In this document: positions 10,379-22,805 of the stretch, piece after piece | How the letters are laid out: each line of letters opens with the position of its first letter | Numbering within the stretch: position 1 is the first letter of the stretch | Notes under the pieces: generated by a model | Told to the model about the DNA's origin: nothing | Databases searched by the model: none | What the model saw: the letters and a program-made list of their open reading frames with translations, nothing else | Made by a program: the position numbers and the translations under genes | Source of the DNA: Gremmenia infestans | Taxonomy: Eukaryota; Ascomycota; Leotiomycetes; Helotiales; Hamatocanthoscyphaceae | NCBI GenBank assembly: GCA_032629725.1 | Contig: JAFEVB010000007.1 | Coordinates: 1,860,001 to 1,924,000, forward strand | Direction of reading: 5' to 3' | DNA: 64,000 bases

Positions 10379-12404
10379 TTGCAGTGTAAGCAGCATCCAC
10401 AAGAAAAATGCTGTTCTTATAGAGTAGAGCATGGCTAGATTTGCTACTCGTGAGATGTGACTGCTAGATATGGCATGGTCGATTATCGTCTGCCGGTGGA
10501 CGGCTCTCAAATCTGGTGTCACATCTGTTCCATGGTTACGTTTGTGGGATTTATCCCCTGCTCAAATCACCAAAGTTTGGTAACGCTATCGGGTTTCCCA
10601 GGCCGTGATGGTGGGGGTGCAAAAAGCCATCATCATAAATCTATACAGTACCTCGTATTTACATCCAGCACCGACATGCACTTTTATTTGGACAGCATGG
10701 CTCGCCTCGTCAAATCCCTTTCTGGCCCCCCTTTTTATGCTTTTAACCCCTCCTTGCCTCCTTCCTCCGCGAGCCCTCAACTATCCCATTCCTGCGGCCA
10801 CCCGTGGTTTTGCCGTTTCCCATCAGGCCAAACACATCAGATGGCTGACGAACGAGCAGTCTGATGCAAGTCATTAGCTGGTAAGATATGGTACTCTGAG
10901 TTCAAGTTAGATCGAGATGCACGTCAATTGCATGGCTGGCGGTTGCGGTCAGACACGAGCACTTAACTGTTTCTCTCCAGTAGATAAGTATACGCTATGA
11001 AGTATGGAGTACACACACTCCGACTCCACATCGACCGCGGGGTCTGTGATACTGTGGCACGCCCACTTTCCTTGCCTTCTGTTCTGACTAGTGACTGATT
11101 GACTAGGCCCCCTCGGCTCTAGCCAAGCCAAGTCTGCCACCTTTGCCAGCTGTCATATCTGACAGAAGACCTTCCAGAAATCCCAAAATTTGCATCTCCG
11201 ATTCTCCACATCCAAGTACTTATCTACCTACCATAAGTACCTCGCAACCTACCTAGGGCTAGGCTGGGCTAGGCTGCTAGACGCATTGTAGGCCATGTGC
11301 TACCTGTCACTCATCTATGGCGTCAATGCCATGACACCTACCGATCCGCTATACTACTGTACGGTCGAGCATCATTCGTTATCCCCTCGAGCCAGCGCCT
11401 TGTTCTCAGTCCAAAATGTCGAGATGCGGTCCGGTGCCGCAAACCATGAAGATCGACCTTACTTGTTACTCTTTAGCTCCCTTGAAAGCCATGGCCATCG
11501 CCCTGCCCTCTATGCTTTATTAGCCGAGAGCCACCACCATTTTCACTGCATGAACAATGCTGCTAGTGATGCACCTTTTCCTGAGCAAAATAATCCCGAG
11601 GACTTCACTACCTCGACGCCACATCTTCACCAACCCCTCACTTAGCACGCCGCTCTAGCTCACCGTTCTAGGTCGCTGTCTTCGGGTACATGGCTCTAGC
11701 AGCTTTCAATTCCACGTCAATCCAGCAACCCAGGAGACGAAACGAAGTGGCATTCTGAATAGGGCTGTTCAACTGCTTCATGTTGGTGCTTGGCTGCACT
11801 GCCAACCCAGAATCAACGCTTAGTCAAGGGATATTATACATTATACGTATGCACGTCTGTACTCAGGGGAGAATGGGGTAAATTCGGACTCGCACCGTTG
11901 GTTCTTGAGGCTTGTGGAATCTTAGAGGTCCCCACACACACCTCAATACTAATGCCCCGTTATACTCCCTAATGCCAATGAATGTTGCCACACCTCAGCA
12001 GCCTTGCCGGGATCTGCACTCTCATTGTCGGTCATCATGATGAAGCGTGATTTGATCATGGATCGTCGTAGGTTTTTCTGATATAACCCCTAGGCCAGCC
12101 CCTTTCGCGGGCCGGTGCACTGATGCTGTGTTGGTTGTTTTCCTTCTGTATATCTTTTCACTACTATTTTCGGTGCACTGCGTTTAGCTCTGCCGGAGGA
12201 GTCAACGTCCTGTCTCTACCTGATCTTGGAGAAAGAGCATTACTGCAGGGACTAGCTCACTACCTAATCAGGAAGTATCGTCAAAGAACATGAAAATACA
12301 CATTCGCTTGTTCTCGATTTCAAGACTTAGTCACACTTACGAGAAGTTTCATAGAATAGGCTATTGGGGTTTGCTTTCTGTCTTCTTTTTCCTCGTCTTT
12401 CAAG

Positions 12405-13723
12405 ATGGCAGAGTATTACGGTCCCATTCCTCCGCCGATGCCATTTGGTTCAAGACCTGAACTCCGAAGGCCATCGCAGCCGTCGCTGGATGCCAGCATT
12501 TCGGATATCACCCGGAAGAACGCGGTATACTTCCCCAACTACAGAGTATACCGAGGAGAGACGCCCGCAACGTTGAATTACAACTACATCAGTCACGTCT
12601 TCTACGCTTTTGCCCACGTCTCTCCAGATGGTGGCGTGTTCGTAGGTTGTCTTCCACATATGGCTCTTTTTCAAATATCTGACAACCAACATTCACAGCT
12701 AAGCGACGAATGGGCCGATGCACAAATGCCCGTTGACGGCGCTACTGGATGCCTTGGGGCATTCATGCGATTGAAGCAGCAGCACGAATATCTCAAGGTG
12801 ATTCTGTCTATTGGCGGGGGTGCTGCAAGCCAGAATTTCGCAGCAGTGGCATCTAGCGCTGTAACCAGAGACAACTTCGGGCAGTCTGCTAAGAATCTGG
12901 TTGAAGCTTCCGGATTTGACGGAATCGACAGTAAGTCATAACAATGCCAGCTCTAATTACGCAATCACATCTAAAACCCATCACAGTCGACTGGGAATAC
13001 CCCTCAAATCCCGAACAGGGACAAAACTTCCTGGAGCTCCTCGCCACAATAAGAATACATTTGCCAGAGCAACGATACCTCCTCAGTGCGGCCCTCCCAG
13101 CGGGCCAATGGGCGCTGCAAAATATCGACCTCTGCAAAGCCCAACGCTACCTAGACCTAATAAACCTTATGGCCTACGACTTCACCGGTTCCTGGTCCCA
13201 GACCGCCGGACACCATGCACAGCTCTTCCCAGGGACTCCCGACGAGCCTTCAGGCTCTGCGGCCGTTGATTATGTCCTCTCAAAAGGCTTTCCAGCCGCC
13301 AAGATCTTACTCGGTGTCCCGGTCTACGGGCGCTCGTTCCTAGGCGCTGCGGGCCCGAGATATCCTTTTACTGGGCATGGCGGCGAAGAGGGGACGTTTG
13401 AGTATAAACGCCTACCGCGGCAGAACGCCGAGGAGATTGTCAACACGCGTGTTGTGGCTGCGTTCTGCACGGGTGGAGATGGCGGGTTTGTGACATATGA
13501 TAATCCGGAGACGGTGAAGATGAAGGCGGGGTATTGTAGGGAGAAGGGACTTGGTGTATGTTCAATCTCTACCCCTCCTTGGTGTATAGGACGGCGATGT
13601 ATGGGTGGCATGCTGATGTTGTGTAACACACAGGGATTATTCTATTGGACCGGCACAGCAGACATGCCGCCCGGACCGCGCAGCCTGATATCGGCCGGTT
13701 TCAAAGCACTGCATGGCTCCTAA
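12405..13723 (+). CDS. GH18 chitinase without a signal peptide
   Basis: Four exons (12405-12641, 12699-12930, 12987-13555, 13634-13723) encode 375 aa. GH18 chitinases hydrolyse beta-1,4-linked N-acetylglucosamine with a substrate-assisted mechanism. Splicing intron two creates the signature DGIDIDWE at residues 153-160, with catalytic Glu160; the unspliced sequence breaks it. Other family landmarks are the SIGGG motif (116-120), MAYDF in the barrel, GVPVYGRSF, and the C-terminal GLFYWTG segment with the conserved tryptophan. The N-terminus (MAEYYGPIPPPMPFGSRPEL) has no hydrophobic core, so the enzyme is predicted to be cytosolic or unconventionally secreted. There is no chitin-binding module. 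Introns one (57 nt) and three (78 nt) are multiples of three. Confidence 0.88.
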
Positions 13724-15725
13724 GCCACAATAAGCCACCCCCTTTTACGAAAACTGAATCATTGTACTTGTACGACTCGAACACGGGACAGGCCGATTGA
13801 TCTCTCATTGTTGCATTGGGAAACGGGTTACATTGCATTGCATTGCATTGAGTTTCGTTGCGTTACGTTGCGTTTTGCATATACAGGACGGTAATGGTGG
13901 TTGATTGCATTGGGAAACGGGACTGGAGGTACAGTAACGACGTTGATGAGGCACGACGATACGACGTTGACGTTGAAATAACTCTAAAAAGAAAATTCGG
14001 TTCCCAGATCTTAAATGTGAGACATGTCGCGCTTGCTGCAAGACATGGCATGGTACGGCATGGTACGGCCCTGCTGTAGTAAATGATATACTTTCGCGTC
14101 AAATATTAGTGCGCGGCGTTGCTATTGGAGGCTGCGTGACCCACACTTACTACTACCACCTTGGCTTGACCGGAAGGGGAAAGCTGAGTATTTTAAGCAA
14201 AGTGTTTTGTATTACTTTATCCATTTTCTGTTCTGTTCTTCTCGGAACCTCTCATAGACCTTGCTTTTGGTTGAATTTCCTTTTCTGGCTAGCTATATCT
14301 GTCCCGGCGTTTGGAAGCTTGACGTTCATTATCATTCTTGCAGTATAACCATATTCTGAATCTAGCAGCTGGCAGCTAGCACAAGCGCCATGTTCATTCC
14401 CCCCTTCTATGCATAACACCGTCTCTGTATTGCTCATCTTGCTTTGATACTCCGTAGACATACAAGCCCGGGGACATTCTGTATATAGATATTCCTCTTT
14501 TATTAAAAATAACAAAAACTAAAATCCTCTGATATATATAATACGAGTAAGAATCTATAAGGTTATTAGTAACTATATCAACCAACTTTATAACCTTCTA
14601 TTTCTATCTTTATCTCTATTTTAATCCGCTTTTTAAAATATCTTAAATAAACAAAAATAGGATATTCGAACCCATCTGACGCTAGATGCTGCGATCATTG
14701 CAACTCATAAGAACTCTTGACTAATTGACCAAGATAAAATCTCAGGTCACATGATGCCGAAATAACGTGCTTGAAAACGAACGAAGGTATCAGTACAAAG
14801 TCTTCATCCTACTTCAGACCACATGATGAGCATAGATGACGGGAGCTATCTTATATATCACCTTCCCCATACTCTTTCAACTGCCATGGGGTACTTACAC
14901 GGGGGCGGGGCGGGGGTGCCGGACCGGATCTCGGGGTATGAGCTCGTGATTGGTATTGAACCGCGAGTGAGACATTGCTTTGGCGGGGGAGCACATGATC
15001 TGAAGTAGTAGAAGCTACGGAATATGGTTCGGACCGTTACTAAGGTAATCTTACCTGTCCTATGCCTAGTTAGATGGTACGGAGTAAGATCTTGGAATCT
15101 AATCTTAAGATCTGAGATATATCGAGTCCAGCCTGACGTCACACCCTGCAGGTATGCTAATTCCACTAGCTCGCGCAGCCAGATCTCCTGCAAAGCATGG
15201 AAACTGAACATCATGCTACCAAATCATTCAGTTCTTAACCACCGTTTCTTTTGATTTTACGGTTGCTCTTATGCTCATGACTTTGACAGGTGCATTTGAC
15301 TTGCCTTCTCTCATTAGGTTTGCCATCTACTGCTATAGTCTCAAGTCGAGGCTTGTCTTCTAAACGCCTCCACTTGCTCTGAAGCTTATATCCTCAAGTG
15401 GTCAGGAGGCTCTAGGGTCTAGAATATATTTTCTCCACAAGACATATTTCTTTTATATACTTGTTTAAGTACGGTACGTAACGTTCCCTCCTCCACAAAG
15501 CACTTGCCTTTCTCGTTGCGGGACGTTGCGAGTGACAATGTCTGTTGTAAGATCGGGCCAGCTGATTCGGAAACAGTTAATCTATCCTTAATATATTAGA
15601 AGTCCTTGCACCATCTGTATCTCCACAAAACTGCACAACCGCAGCATTTTCCCAGAAATAAACGCTATCCACAGACAATTCTCTTAGCTTGGAACCGTCT
15701 CAAGCACAAACCATCTCTCGGCAAT
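13724..15725. other. Intergenic region with short repeats
   Basis: The first part contains an ATTGC array and a 17-bp direct repeat (13811-13827 and 13905-13921). Bases 14480-14680 are AT-rich. The final kilobase is the GH64 upstream region. No gene was recognised on either strand. Confidence 0.4.
13811..13921. repeat. 17-bp direct repeat pair plus ATTGC pentamer array
   Basis: TTGCATTGGGAAACGGG occurs at 13811-13827 and again at 13905-13921. Between them, at 13831-13850, lie four copies of CATTG, then GTTGC/GTTAC variants. The structure lies just 3' of the chitinase gene. Confidence 0.8.
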
Positions 15726-16959
15726 ATGACGGGCAGCACTTTGAACATCGCGTTGCAGAACGCTTCCAACTCGAGCACAGTCTATGCCTACATCACCGGA
15801 CAGGCCATTGACAACAACAATGCTTTGGTCATCATGCAAGCCGACGGCAAGACGCCATACTACCCCTCTTCGCCCAGCTCTACCGGTCAACCCCTCGCCC
15901 AGAACTGCGCCATTCCGCTGGGAGCACCCGGTTCTACAGCCACTGTAACCGTTCCTCGCATTTCCGCTTCGCGTATCTGGTTCGTCTTCGACGATACCCT
16001 CACGTTCTTGTTGAACCCGGGTCCTGGGCTTGTTGAACCGTCTATCAGTAATCAGTCTGATCCGAACTATAATAAGAACTGGGGCTTTGCTGAATTCACC
16101 TTTAATGCGGATCAGCTATATGCCAATATCAGCTATGTGGACTTTGTCAGCATTCCTCGTAAGTATCTCCTCTCTTAACTCCCCCTCTTTGACCATGTTG
16201 TGATGGCTTCCGACCCGATTTAAATCTTCAGCTTCAATGAGAGCATAGTTCTAATCTGCTATAGTCTCCATGACCTTACTGAACGCCGCTGGAAACACCC
16301 AGCACGTCTCCGGCATTCCCTCAGACGGTCTAGCAACCATCTCCAACGCCCTAATCGCCCAGAACCAATCTGACGGCGCCGGCTGGGACCAACTAGTAAT
16401 CAGCAACAACGGCAGCGTGCTCCGCGCCGTAAGCCCTAACAACGGCATCGTGCTGAACAACAGTCTCTTCTCCACCTACTACACCGCGTACGTCGATGCC
16501 GTCTACGCCAAATACAGCAGCACGCCCCTGAGCATCGACACGCAAGCCTCCTTCGGCGTCGTCCAAGGCACCGTCTCCGATTCCACCCTCACATTCCCCT
16601 CCGTCGGCTCCTTCACCAAGCCCAGCACCGCCGACATCTTCTCCAACTCCAGCGGGCCCTTCAACACCTCCACACCCGGCATGGCAGGCCTTACGCCCCG
16701 TCTTGCTGCGGCATTCAACCGCACGACGCTGCTAATCGATAGCACGCAGCCCAGCACCGACGTGAGTGCCTTTTATGCGAATAATCCGACGAACCATTAT
16801 TCCCGTATCGTGCATGCCACGAATCTGGATAAGAGGGGTTATGCGTTCCCGTATGATGATGTGCAGGCGACGGGCGGCGCGGACCAGAGTGGTGCGGTGT
16901 CGGATGGGAATCCGCAACTTTTGACTTTTGCTGTGGGCGGGATTGGTGCTCATACTTGA
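15726..16959 (+). CDS. GH64 beta-1,3-glucanase (laminaripentaose-producing type), no signal peptide
   Basis: Two exons (15726-16158 and 16265-16959; 106-nt intron, phase 1) encode 375 aa. The sequence starts with a thaumatin-like beta sandwich (LNIALQNASNSSTVYAYITG) and continues with the GH64 core (IWFVFDDTLTFLLNPGPGLV, NWGFAEFTFN, YVDFVSIPLSMTLLN). It ends with the typical NHYSRIVHATNLDKRGYAFPYDDV segment, followed by a short tail. These enzymes release oligosaccharides from beta-1,3-glucan. The ATG at 15726 was chosen because the family fold begins directly after it; the frame extends up to an ATG at 15606, but that extension is basic and not signal-peptide-like. Like the neighbouring chitinase, it therefore lacks a secretion signal. 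Confidence 0.87.
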
Positions 16960-17870
16960 GCGAGGTCGAGGCCGAGGCCGAGTACGTGGTATGCTGTGCT
17001 TATATTCGAGCAAGGTGTTGTGTATGTGTTGTACATTCGAGAAAGGTATTAGTATATACATAGTCAACGTATATAGGGATAATTCGCGTTCGCGATTTCA
17101 TTTAATCCGTCCGTCTACAGCGGAAATATATAAATAAGGACTTTTCTTTTCTTTTCTTTTCTTTCCATATTCCTGGTAGCTAGCTATAAAGATAAAGGTA
17201 TTAAAGATCCTAGGATAGTGAAACGCTTCTTTCTAATTATTTATTTGTTTATTCATTTATTTATTATCTAGCTTATATGTATATATAGTAAAGAAAGAAT
17301 AATAAATGCCGCTTTTAGCTATATTAAACTTGATGAAAACCCGGGAGATCATTCCAGCTCATCTACAGCTCGGGGATACACTGGAAGATATAAAGGGGTA
17401 ATATTATGCATGTATAAGTAGGTACCTAGATGTGGAATAAGCACCTATATCTATAGAAATGTAATCATATATAAACGTAGATTAAAATTAAAAGTAAGAG
17501 CTGTACGTATATATAGAGATAGGAATATTTTGATCTTATAAGAGATTTACCTTCTATTCTTTATAGTACCTGCATATATAGTTATCTTATTACGTACGCA
17601 CCATTAATATTTTTAAGCCTCCTACTTTTTTTTTAAAAAAAAAGAAAAGATGAGGAAAAGGGAAAAGGGAAAAGCGAAATGTCCTTCTTTCCATCGCACT
17701 TCGCTTTATATAAACCCTATATCTAGATCTAAAAGACCTTATTTTTTAACTAGATAAATTTAAATAAATATATATATCTTCCTTTATATTCAAATTCATA
17801 TTCAAATTCATATTTATATACTACTTAATAACTTCACCCTACCCCACCCCTTAATCAAATCAAAACGTAC
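16960..17870. other. AT-rich convergent spacer
   Basis: This lies between the 3' ends of the GH64 gene (+) and gtaA (-). It holds a CTTTT run (17141-17163) and long A/T-rich stretches from 17200 to 17850. No open frame of interest was found; composition alone would fit an old, mutated repeat. Confidence 0.5.
17141..17163. repeat. CTTTT pentamer run
   Basis: Nearly five consecutive CTTTT units downstream of the GH64 gene. Confidence 0.85.
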
Positions 17871-20285
17871 TCAATTATGAATCCCAGCTTCCACTTGCGC
17901 CTGTAGGGCCAATAGTGCGAAATGCCCGCCGATGACCGGGCGCGCCAGGAACGAACCGGCGCCTTCGCCGGGCCATCTGGTGCGTATGTGTTAGCTTTGA
18001 CATAAAAGAACCCCCTATCTCAAGCATGTATAAATTCTCCACCGCACCATCTCGGTGTTAATAGATGGATGATGAAGGGGAAAGAAGGAGAGGAAGAGGA
18101 AGAGAAAGAGAGGGAAAATAGATATAACGTACCCGCCAGTCGCCGCACTATACAAATCCGTCTCCGGCCGACTCGTAGTCGTCGCCCCAATAAACGCCGC
18201 CAACGCCTTGATCAGCAAGTCCTTCGTCTCATCCCCCGCAATAGCCGCCGTGAACATTTCCCAGTCGCTCTTCGTATAATTGTGCCTCGTATCCAGCGGG
18301 ACGCCATACGGTAGCGCCACAGTCGGGTAGAACGCGCTCTGCATATCATACACAGCCTGCGGCACGAGTTTGAGCCCTAGTTCCTGGTCGCTGTATAGAT
18401 TGTAGAGGAGGCCATGCGTGTCGTTGAGTCCGTAGCCGAGCGTGGTGTGTGGAGGGACGGCGTCGTGAGCGATGCCGTAATCCTGCCATTTGGATATATA
18501 GTCATGGGCTATGGACGTGTAGTTGGAACTGTCGGCCGTGTTGCCGGTTAAGTTTGCTATGACGGCCATGGCTTCGATGCCGATGATGCCTTTGAGCGCG
18601 AGGTTCGTTTGGTTGGATAGGGAGCCGGCGAAGTCATCGGTTGAGATTTGGTCGGCCGGGATGAGGGCTTCGGCGATGAGGTATTGCGTCCATTGTTTCA
18701 GGATGTTGTAGTGTTGCGTGAGATATGCTTTGTCTTGGGCTCGTTGGGAATAGGCGAGGGTCATGATTAACATGTTGCCGCATTCTTCCAGGGGCTGTTT
18801 CTCGTCGTTGCCGTCGGTGTGGCCAGTGGCATTCGGGTAGGAGCCACCGAGATCGTGCATGGAGTATGTGTTGGGATATTGACCTGATTCTTGGTTCTCG
18901 AAGAGGGGGTCTAGGAGGAGCTTGAGGAGCTCAGGTTTTAGGTAGAGGAGAATAGGGTGAAATGGGAAGATGACATCGACGGTTTGAACATTTCCATCAG
19001 AGCTGATTTCTTTGAGGAAAAGATACTGCTTTGTTGAGTTTCCCACAAGCTGGAGGGCACCAAAGGCTTGGCGGGCTGCTAAAGATGTGATGGTCAGGTA
19101 ATCCTGACCTCCAGCACCTATTGACTCTGATGAGATCTTTGAGTCGAGGGCTGCTGCGGTCTTACTAGCAGTGTTGAAATCATTGTAAACGAAGGAGAGC
19201 TTCATCTATTAGTTTCTCATTTGATTAGCGGGGTAGGGTACTTACAGCGTCTGTCTCACTGGAGAACTGACTTGTCCATAGAGAAGTCAACGGCACCACG
19301 CCGCTAGCTCCGTCAAATTGTATGGCTTGTTCTTGTGCAAGGCCGATAGTGTACAAAGTACTGACGGAGCCCGATATTTTACCAAGGTCGTGAGCAAATC
19401 CGAAGACGGGGTATTGGGCATTGATAGCTCGATAGTCGGCATCCTTGGTGTTGGTTAAATTTCCATTGCTTTGGAAATTTCCCCGCACGGTAGAATCAGA
19501 TCCAGATTGAAAGGAAAGACCATGAACCTTCTTGGTAGCGTAGTACCAATAACCCCAGTCCGCTTGATCGGCAGTCTCGCTAAAGAGAAGTTGGGTCTGC
19601 CTGTATACTTTGTGATAAGATATACCATCCCTGGTAGTACCTTGATCCCATTGTGCGACAGCGGAGTGATCTCCGGAAACCCATTCTGAATGATGGTCAG
19701 TTACAGCTGGTATCACATGACGGAGACTCACCTGCAGATATGTCCGTATAGAGCTGGACATCATGGGAGTTCCCATCCAGTGATTGCACACCGACATCAA
19801 GATACGAAAATATGAGAGACTGTCTCTTCTGATCGTCTGGTGTTAAAGTTGAAAGGAAAGTGATGTTCATCTCCACTAGTCCTCCAACGTCCATGGTAAA
19901 GACGCTTTTCGTAGATGTATACTCAAATGATTTTTGTGTTACCAGAGCTGGTCCTGTAGGAGCTCCCATCCACGTGTACGTTGTTCCATCTACACGAATC
20001 ATTCCTGTCCATGCAGCAACTTGCCCTCTAAAACCACCATCAACTTCTGAGAACGTGGAATCGGGGTTGAACTTACGCCCAGAATTGAGACCATTGTCCT
20101 GCCAGGTAACCACCATTTCCCCCATCACTGCCTGCATACAGCCATGTACTCAGGTATGGCGATTTTACAGCAAGAGGAATGGCTGGAGGTCGTGCTGGCG
20201 AAAACGTCGATGCAGCAGCGTCAGCAACTACCGACCCGAAGAACGTTGCACAAACGACCACAAGGGCCCGACTCAGAAACTTCAT
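17871..20285 (-). CDS. gtaA: Secreted glutaminase A (GtaA-like, DUF4965/DUF1793)
   Basis: Five exons on the minus strand (20285-20077, 20027-19732, 19685-19246, 19205-18133, 17976-17871) encode 707 aa. Every junction keeps phase. A signal peptide is clear (MKFLSRALVVVCATFFGSVVADA). The mature start FSPARPPAIPLAVKSPYLST is diagnostic of this fungal family, as are WTGMIRVDG and the C-terminal ARPVIGGHFA block. The C-terminal half is the six-hairpin-like DUF1793 domain. GtaA of Aspergillus is an extracellular glutaminase converting glutamine to glutamate; that function is inherited by similarity. Several NxS/T sites fit a secreted glycoprotein. The last intron is long for this locus (156 nt) and pyrimidine-rich, and the last exon carries only 35 codons, so that junction is the least certain. 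Confidence 0.87.
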
Positions 20286-21798
20286 ATCCGCGATATTGTA
20301 TTGAAGTGAAGTTGATAAAAATATCTACACGAATTTAACCAGAATTCCTGGCCCCTAATAAGAGCAAGGTGAGTTTAATATAAGGAACATCTCCCGAGTC
20401 ATCACAACGCACTAGCTCAGGGATCCGGGGCAGATACAACGTTGAATCCCCATCAAGTCGAGAAGTGGATAGAGACATGACCAACACGCTTGTGGTCGTA
20501 TTGATCACAAGGCCGAGAATCGGTAATTTAAAATGGATGGAATAAGAAGGTGCATGTTGGACAATCATCTAGAGCCAGCTACAGGGCCAAGTGCTTGGTG
20601 ATTATATGGTACCTGCTTGCTCGTGATACGCGAGGCACATGATGTGCAGCAGAGGACGAGGAAGGGATCAGCAGGATCCACCAAACCCTGCATATCGAGT
20701 GCGGACCTTTCTCTGAATAACGACATAAGTGATGGCGGAGAAATTCCAAGCTAATAGATAGACCTAAGCGCCGAGGCTTGATTTCTCGAGCTCACTTGAA
20801 AGCCAAGTACTAGACACCAAGGTTTAGTATATGAAACTCACCAGCCTCATAACTGCCCTCTTAAAGTATTATGCGCCAAGGATCGACTTTGTGAGGCTCC
20901 AACTTGAAATCACGCCGAGGCGCGTCGTATTTTAACAGTCAAAAAGCAGAGGCTCAAGAAAACGAGAATAAAAAAACAAACAACAAAGTGACAACCAGAC
21001 CTACATAGAAGCCCTCAGAAAAGAAAATCAACAAATAGTGTAGATCAGGTGCTAGGAAGCTACCTTACTCGTACTTCATAGAAAAGAAGTGCGGTTACTA
21101 TAGTTGAGTGCCGAATGTTGGTGGCTGACCCGACCCGACCCCGCATCAACAATTCCCCGCAGAAGCTCCATGCCATGTCCATCATCCATCCACAAGAGAT
21201 CTCGACCAAGGCCATGCTCTTGCGTTGCGTTCTCATGACTCGACAACATGCAAGCCGTGGGTCATGATCAGATCAGATCTCTCGGAAACCGGGAGAGTGG
21301 TGTACGAGGGCACCGAGTATCGGGCCTCGGTCCTGCAAGCTGTTCAGGAACTTGAGTCGAGCTGAGCTGTTCATTGTAAATATATATAATACTATACAGT
21401 ACTATACATGTATGAAACGAAGTAAGATTCGTTTCCTCAAAGAGGTGAAAGATACTGTAGAGTTCAGTCCAGTCCTTCCGCAACGAGAACTTTGCCATTT
21501 AGCGCTTAGCGCCGAAACAGCCCGTCCGAGTTATATCACGTCACGTGTATAGAAATCTGTACTGTAGAAATCATTACTTGATCACCAAGACAAATCGACT
21601 CATACACATACCTACTGACCCAAGTATCTCACAGCACAAAGAACTACCGGCCAGTAAAAAGGTACAAGGTACTAAACTAGATCCCGCATCTCACTCACTC
21701 ACTCACCCACAAGAGACAAGACAATGCAATGCCCCGCATTGTCTTGCATTTTCCTCGTCCGAGTCAGTCAGTCTCGTGGCATATATACGCTACACAAC
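20286..21798. other. Intergenic, gtaA upstream region
   Basis: This is the upstream region of gtaA (-). Open frames are short and lack domain character. The sequence ends at the TA-flanked transposon at 21801. No RNA gene was seen. Confidence 0.5.
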
Positions 21799-21800
21799 TA

Positions 21801-22548
21801 CAGGGTGTTGTCACCAAATCTGCAATTCCATGCTATTACGGAGCTTATATGGATTTTAGTAACCGGAAACACCCTTATCCTACTATAAAATGGGGCTTTT
21901 AACAGATTAACCCCTAAATAAGGCATAAATAATCTATCTATCTAGGGCCTTTTCCATTTAGCTAATAGATACCCCCCTATATTACAATGGCCACAAATTG
22001 ATTTAGGGTGGAAAGTTGCAAATCAAGTACCTAGCTTCGTTACACAACACAACATGCCTGTTGAGGCCATTAATAAGAGCTCATTTCGCATCCCTCCTTA
22101 TACGAACGAATCTCGTACTCGAGTATGCGAAATCTATCTATATTAGCGAGTAGTACCTAGGTACTTTATATTAGATGAAAAATACGAAGAGCGGAAACAA
22201 ACTCATATTCGCGCCTTCGCGCTCTCCAACGCTTTGGAAATCCACGTTTTGTTTTGTTTTGTTAATTGATTAATTTCGTTTAATTATAGGTACTTAGCTT
22301 CTCTACAGGGTGCTGGTGTCACCATCTCTGTTCTGCAAAACGAGGATTATATCATACTGTACAGCTAAAGCAATTTATTAATTGGTTGAATAGATCATCA
22401 GATACGATCATTGATGCCTTGTTTAAAGACCAAACTACTAAGAAAGACGTATAATACTAGAAGAGGAATGTTTCCGACAGCCGGAGTCCATATAAACCTA
22501 GTAAAGGCGTATAATGTGGAAAATTGAAAGCTGGGTGACAACACCCTG
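21801..22548. mobile_element. Non-autonomous Tc1/mariner-type element (MITE-like) with TA target duplication
   Basis: The element starts with CAGGGTGTTGTCACC (21801-21815) and ends with its exact reverse complement (22534-22548). Each end is flanked by TA (21799-21800 and 22549-22550), the target duplication expected of Tc1/mariner/pogo transposases. At 748 bp it has no transposase frame, so it would be mobilised in trans. A related motif, CAGGGTGCTGGTGTCACC, also preceded by TA, starts at 22306; the region could therefore be a composite of two nested copies (the inner one 22306-22548). The interior is AT-rich. Autonomy and copy number cannot be judged from this window. Confidence 0.72.
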
Positions 22549-22805
22549 TATGTGTTGTTTGTTGTTCATACAGTACGGGATGTTCCACCCGAGTGAGAAT
22601 GTCTCACATCCTGAGACACTTGACAATGTGTTTTTTCTTTCAATCGCTGTCAACTGATATCATTGATACTGTATCCACTATGTCGCTACAGCTCATGTAT
22701 CTAAGCCGTTATGTATGAAGCACCTGTCCGAGAACAATGTTCTACTGCATGAGAGACATTTGCCTTTCTCGACCCAATTGGCGAAATTGTTTTTGAGCGG
22801 GAAAT

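Larger units (their letters stand above)
9109..12404. other. Long intergenic region with microsatellites, no gene recognised
   Basis: About 3.3 kb between yth1 (-) and the GH18 gene (+). It contains a GGT trinucleotide run (9471-9494), an AT-rich block (about 9640-9960) and a GTGCA pentamer array (10314-10378). Open frames at 10457-10864 and 11295-11645 are low-complexity and show no domain, so I do not call genes. The last few hundred bases presumably include the chitinase promoter. Confidence 0.4.

Noticed and set aside
11295..11645. 116-codon plus-strand frame
   Set aside because: No homology-like motifs and compositional bias of intergenic DNA; no supporting splice or promoter signals.
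14662..14730. Minus-strand tRNA-like sequence with a box-B-like GGGTTCGAATATCC
   Set aside because: T-loop spacing is wrong, no acceptor or anticodon stem pairs, and box A does not match, so it is neither a tRNA nor a supportable SINE.
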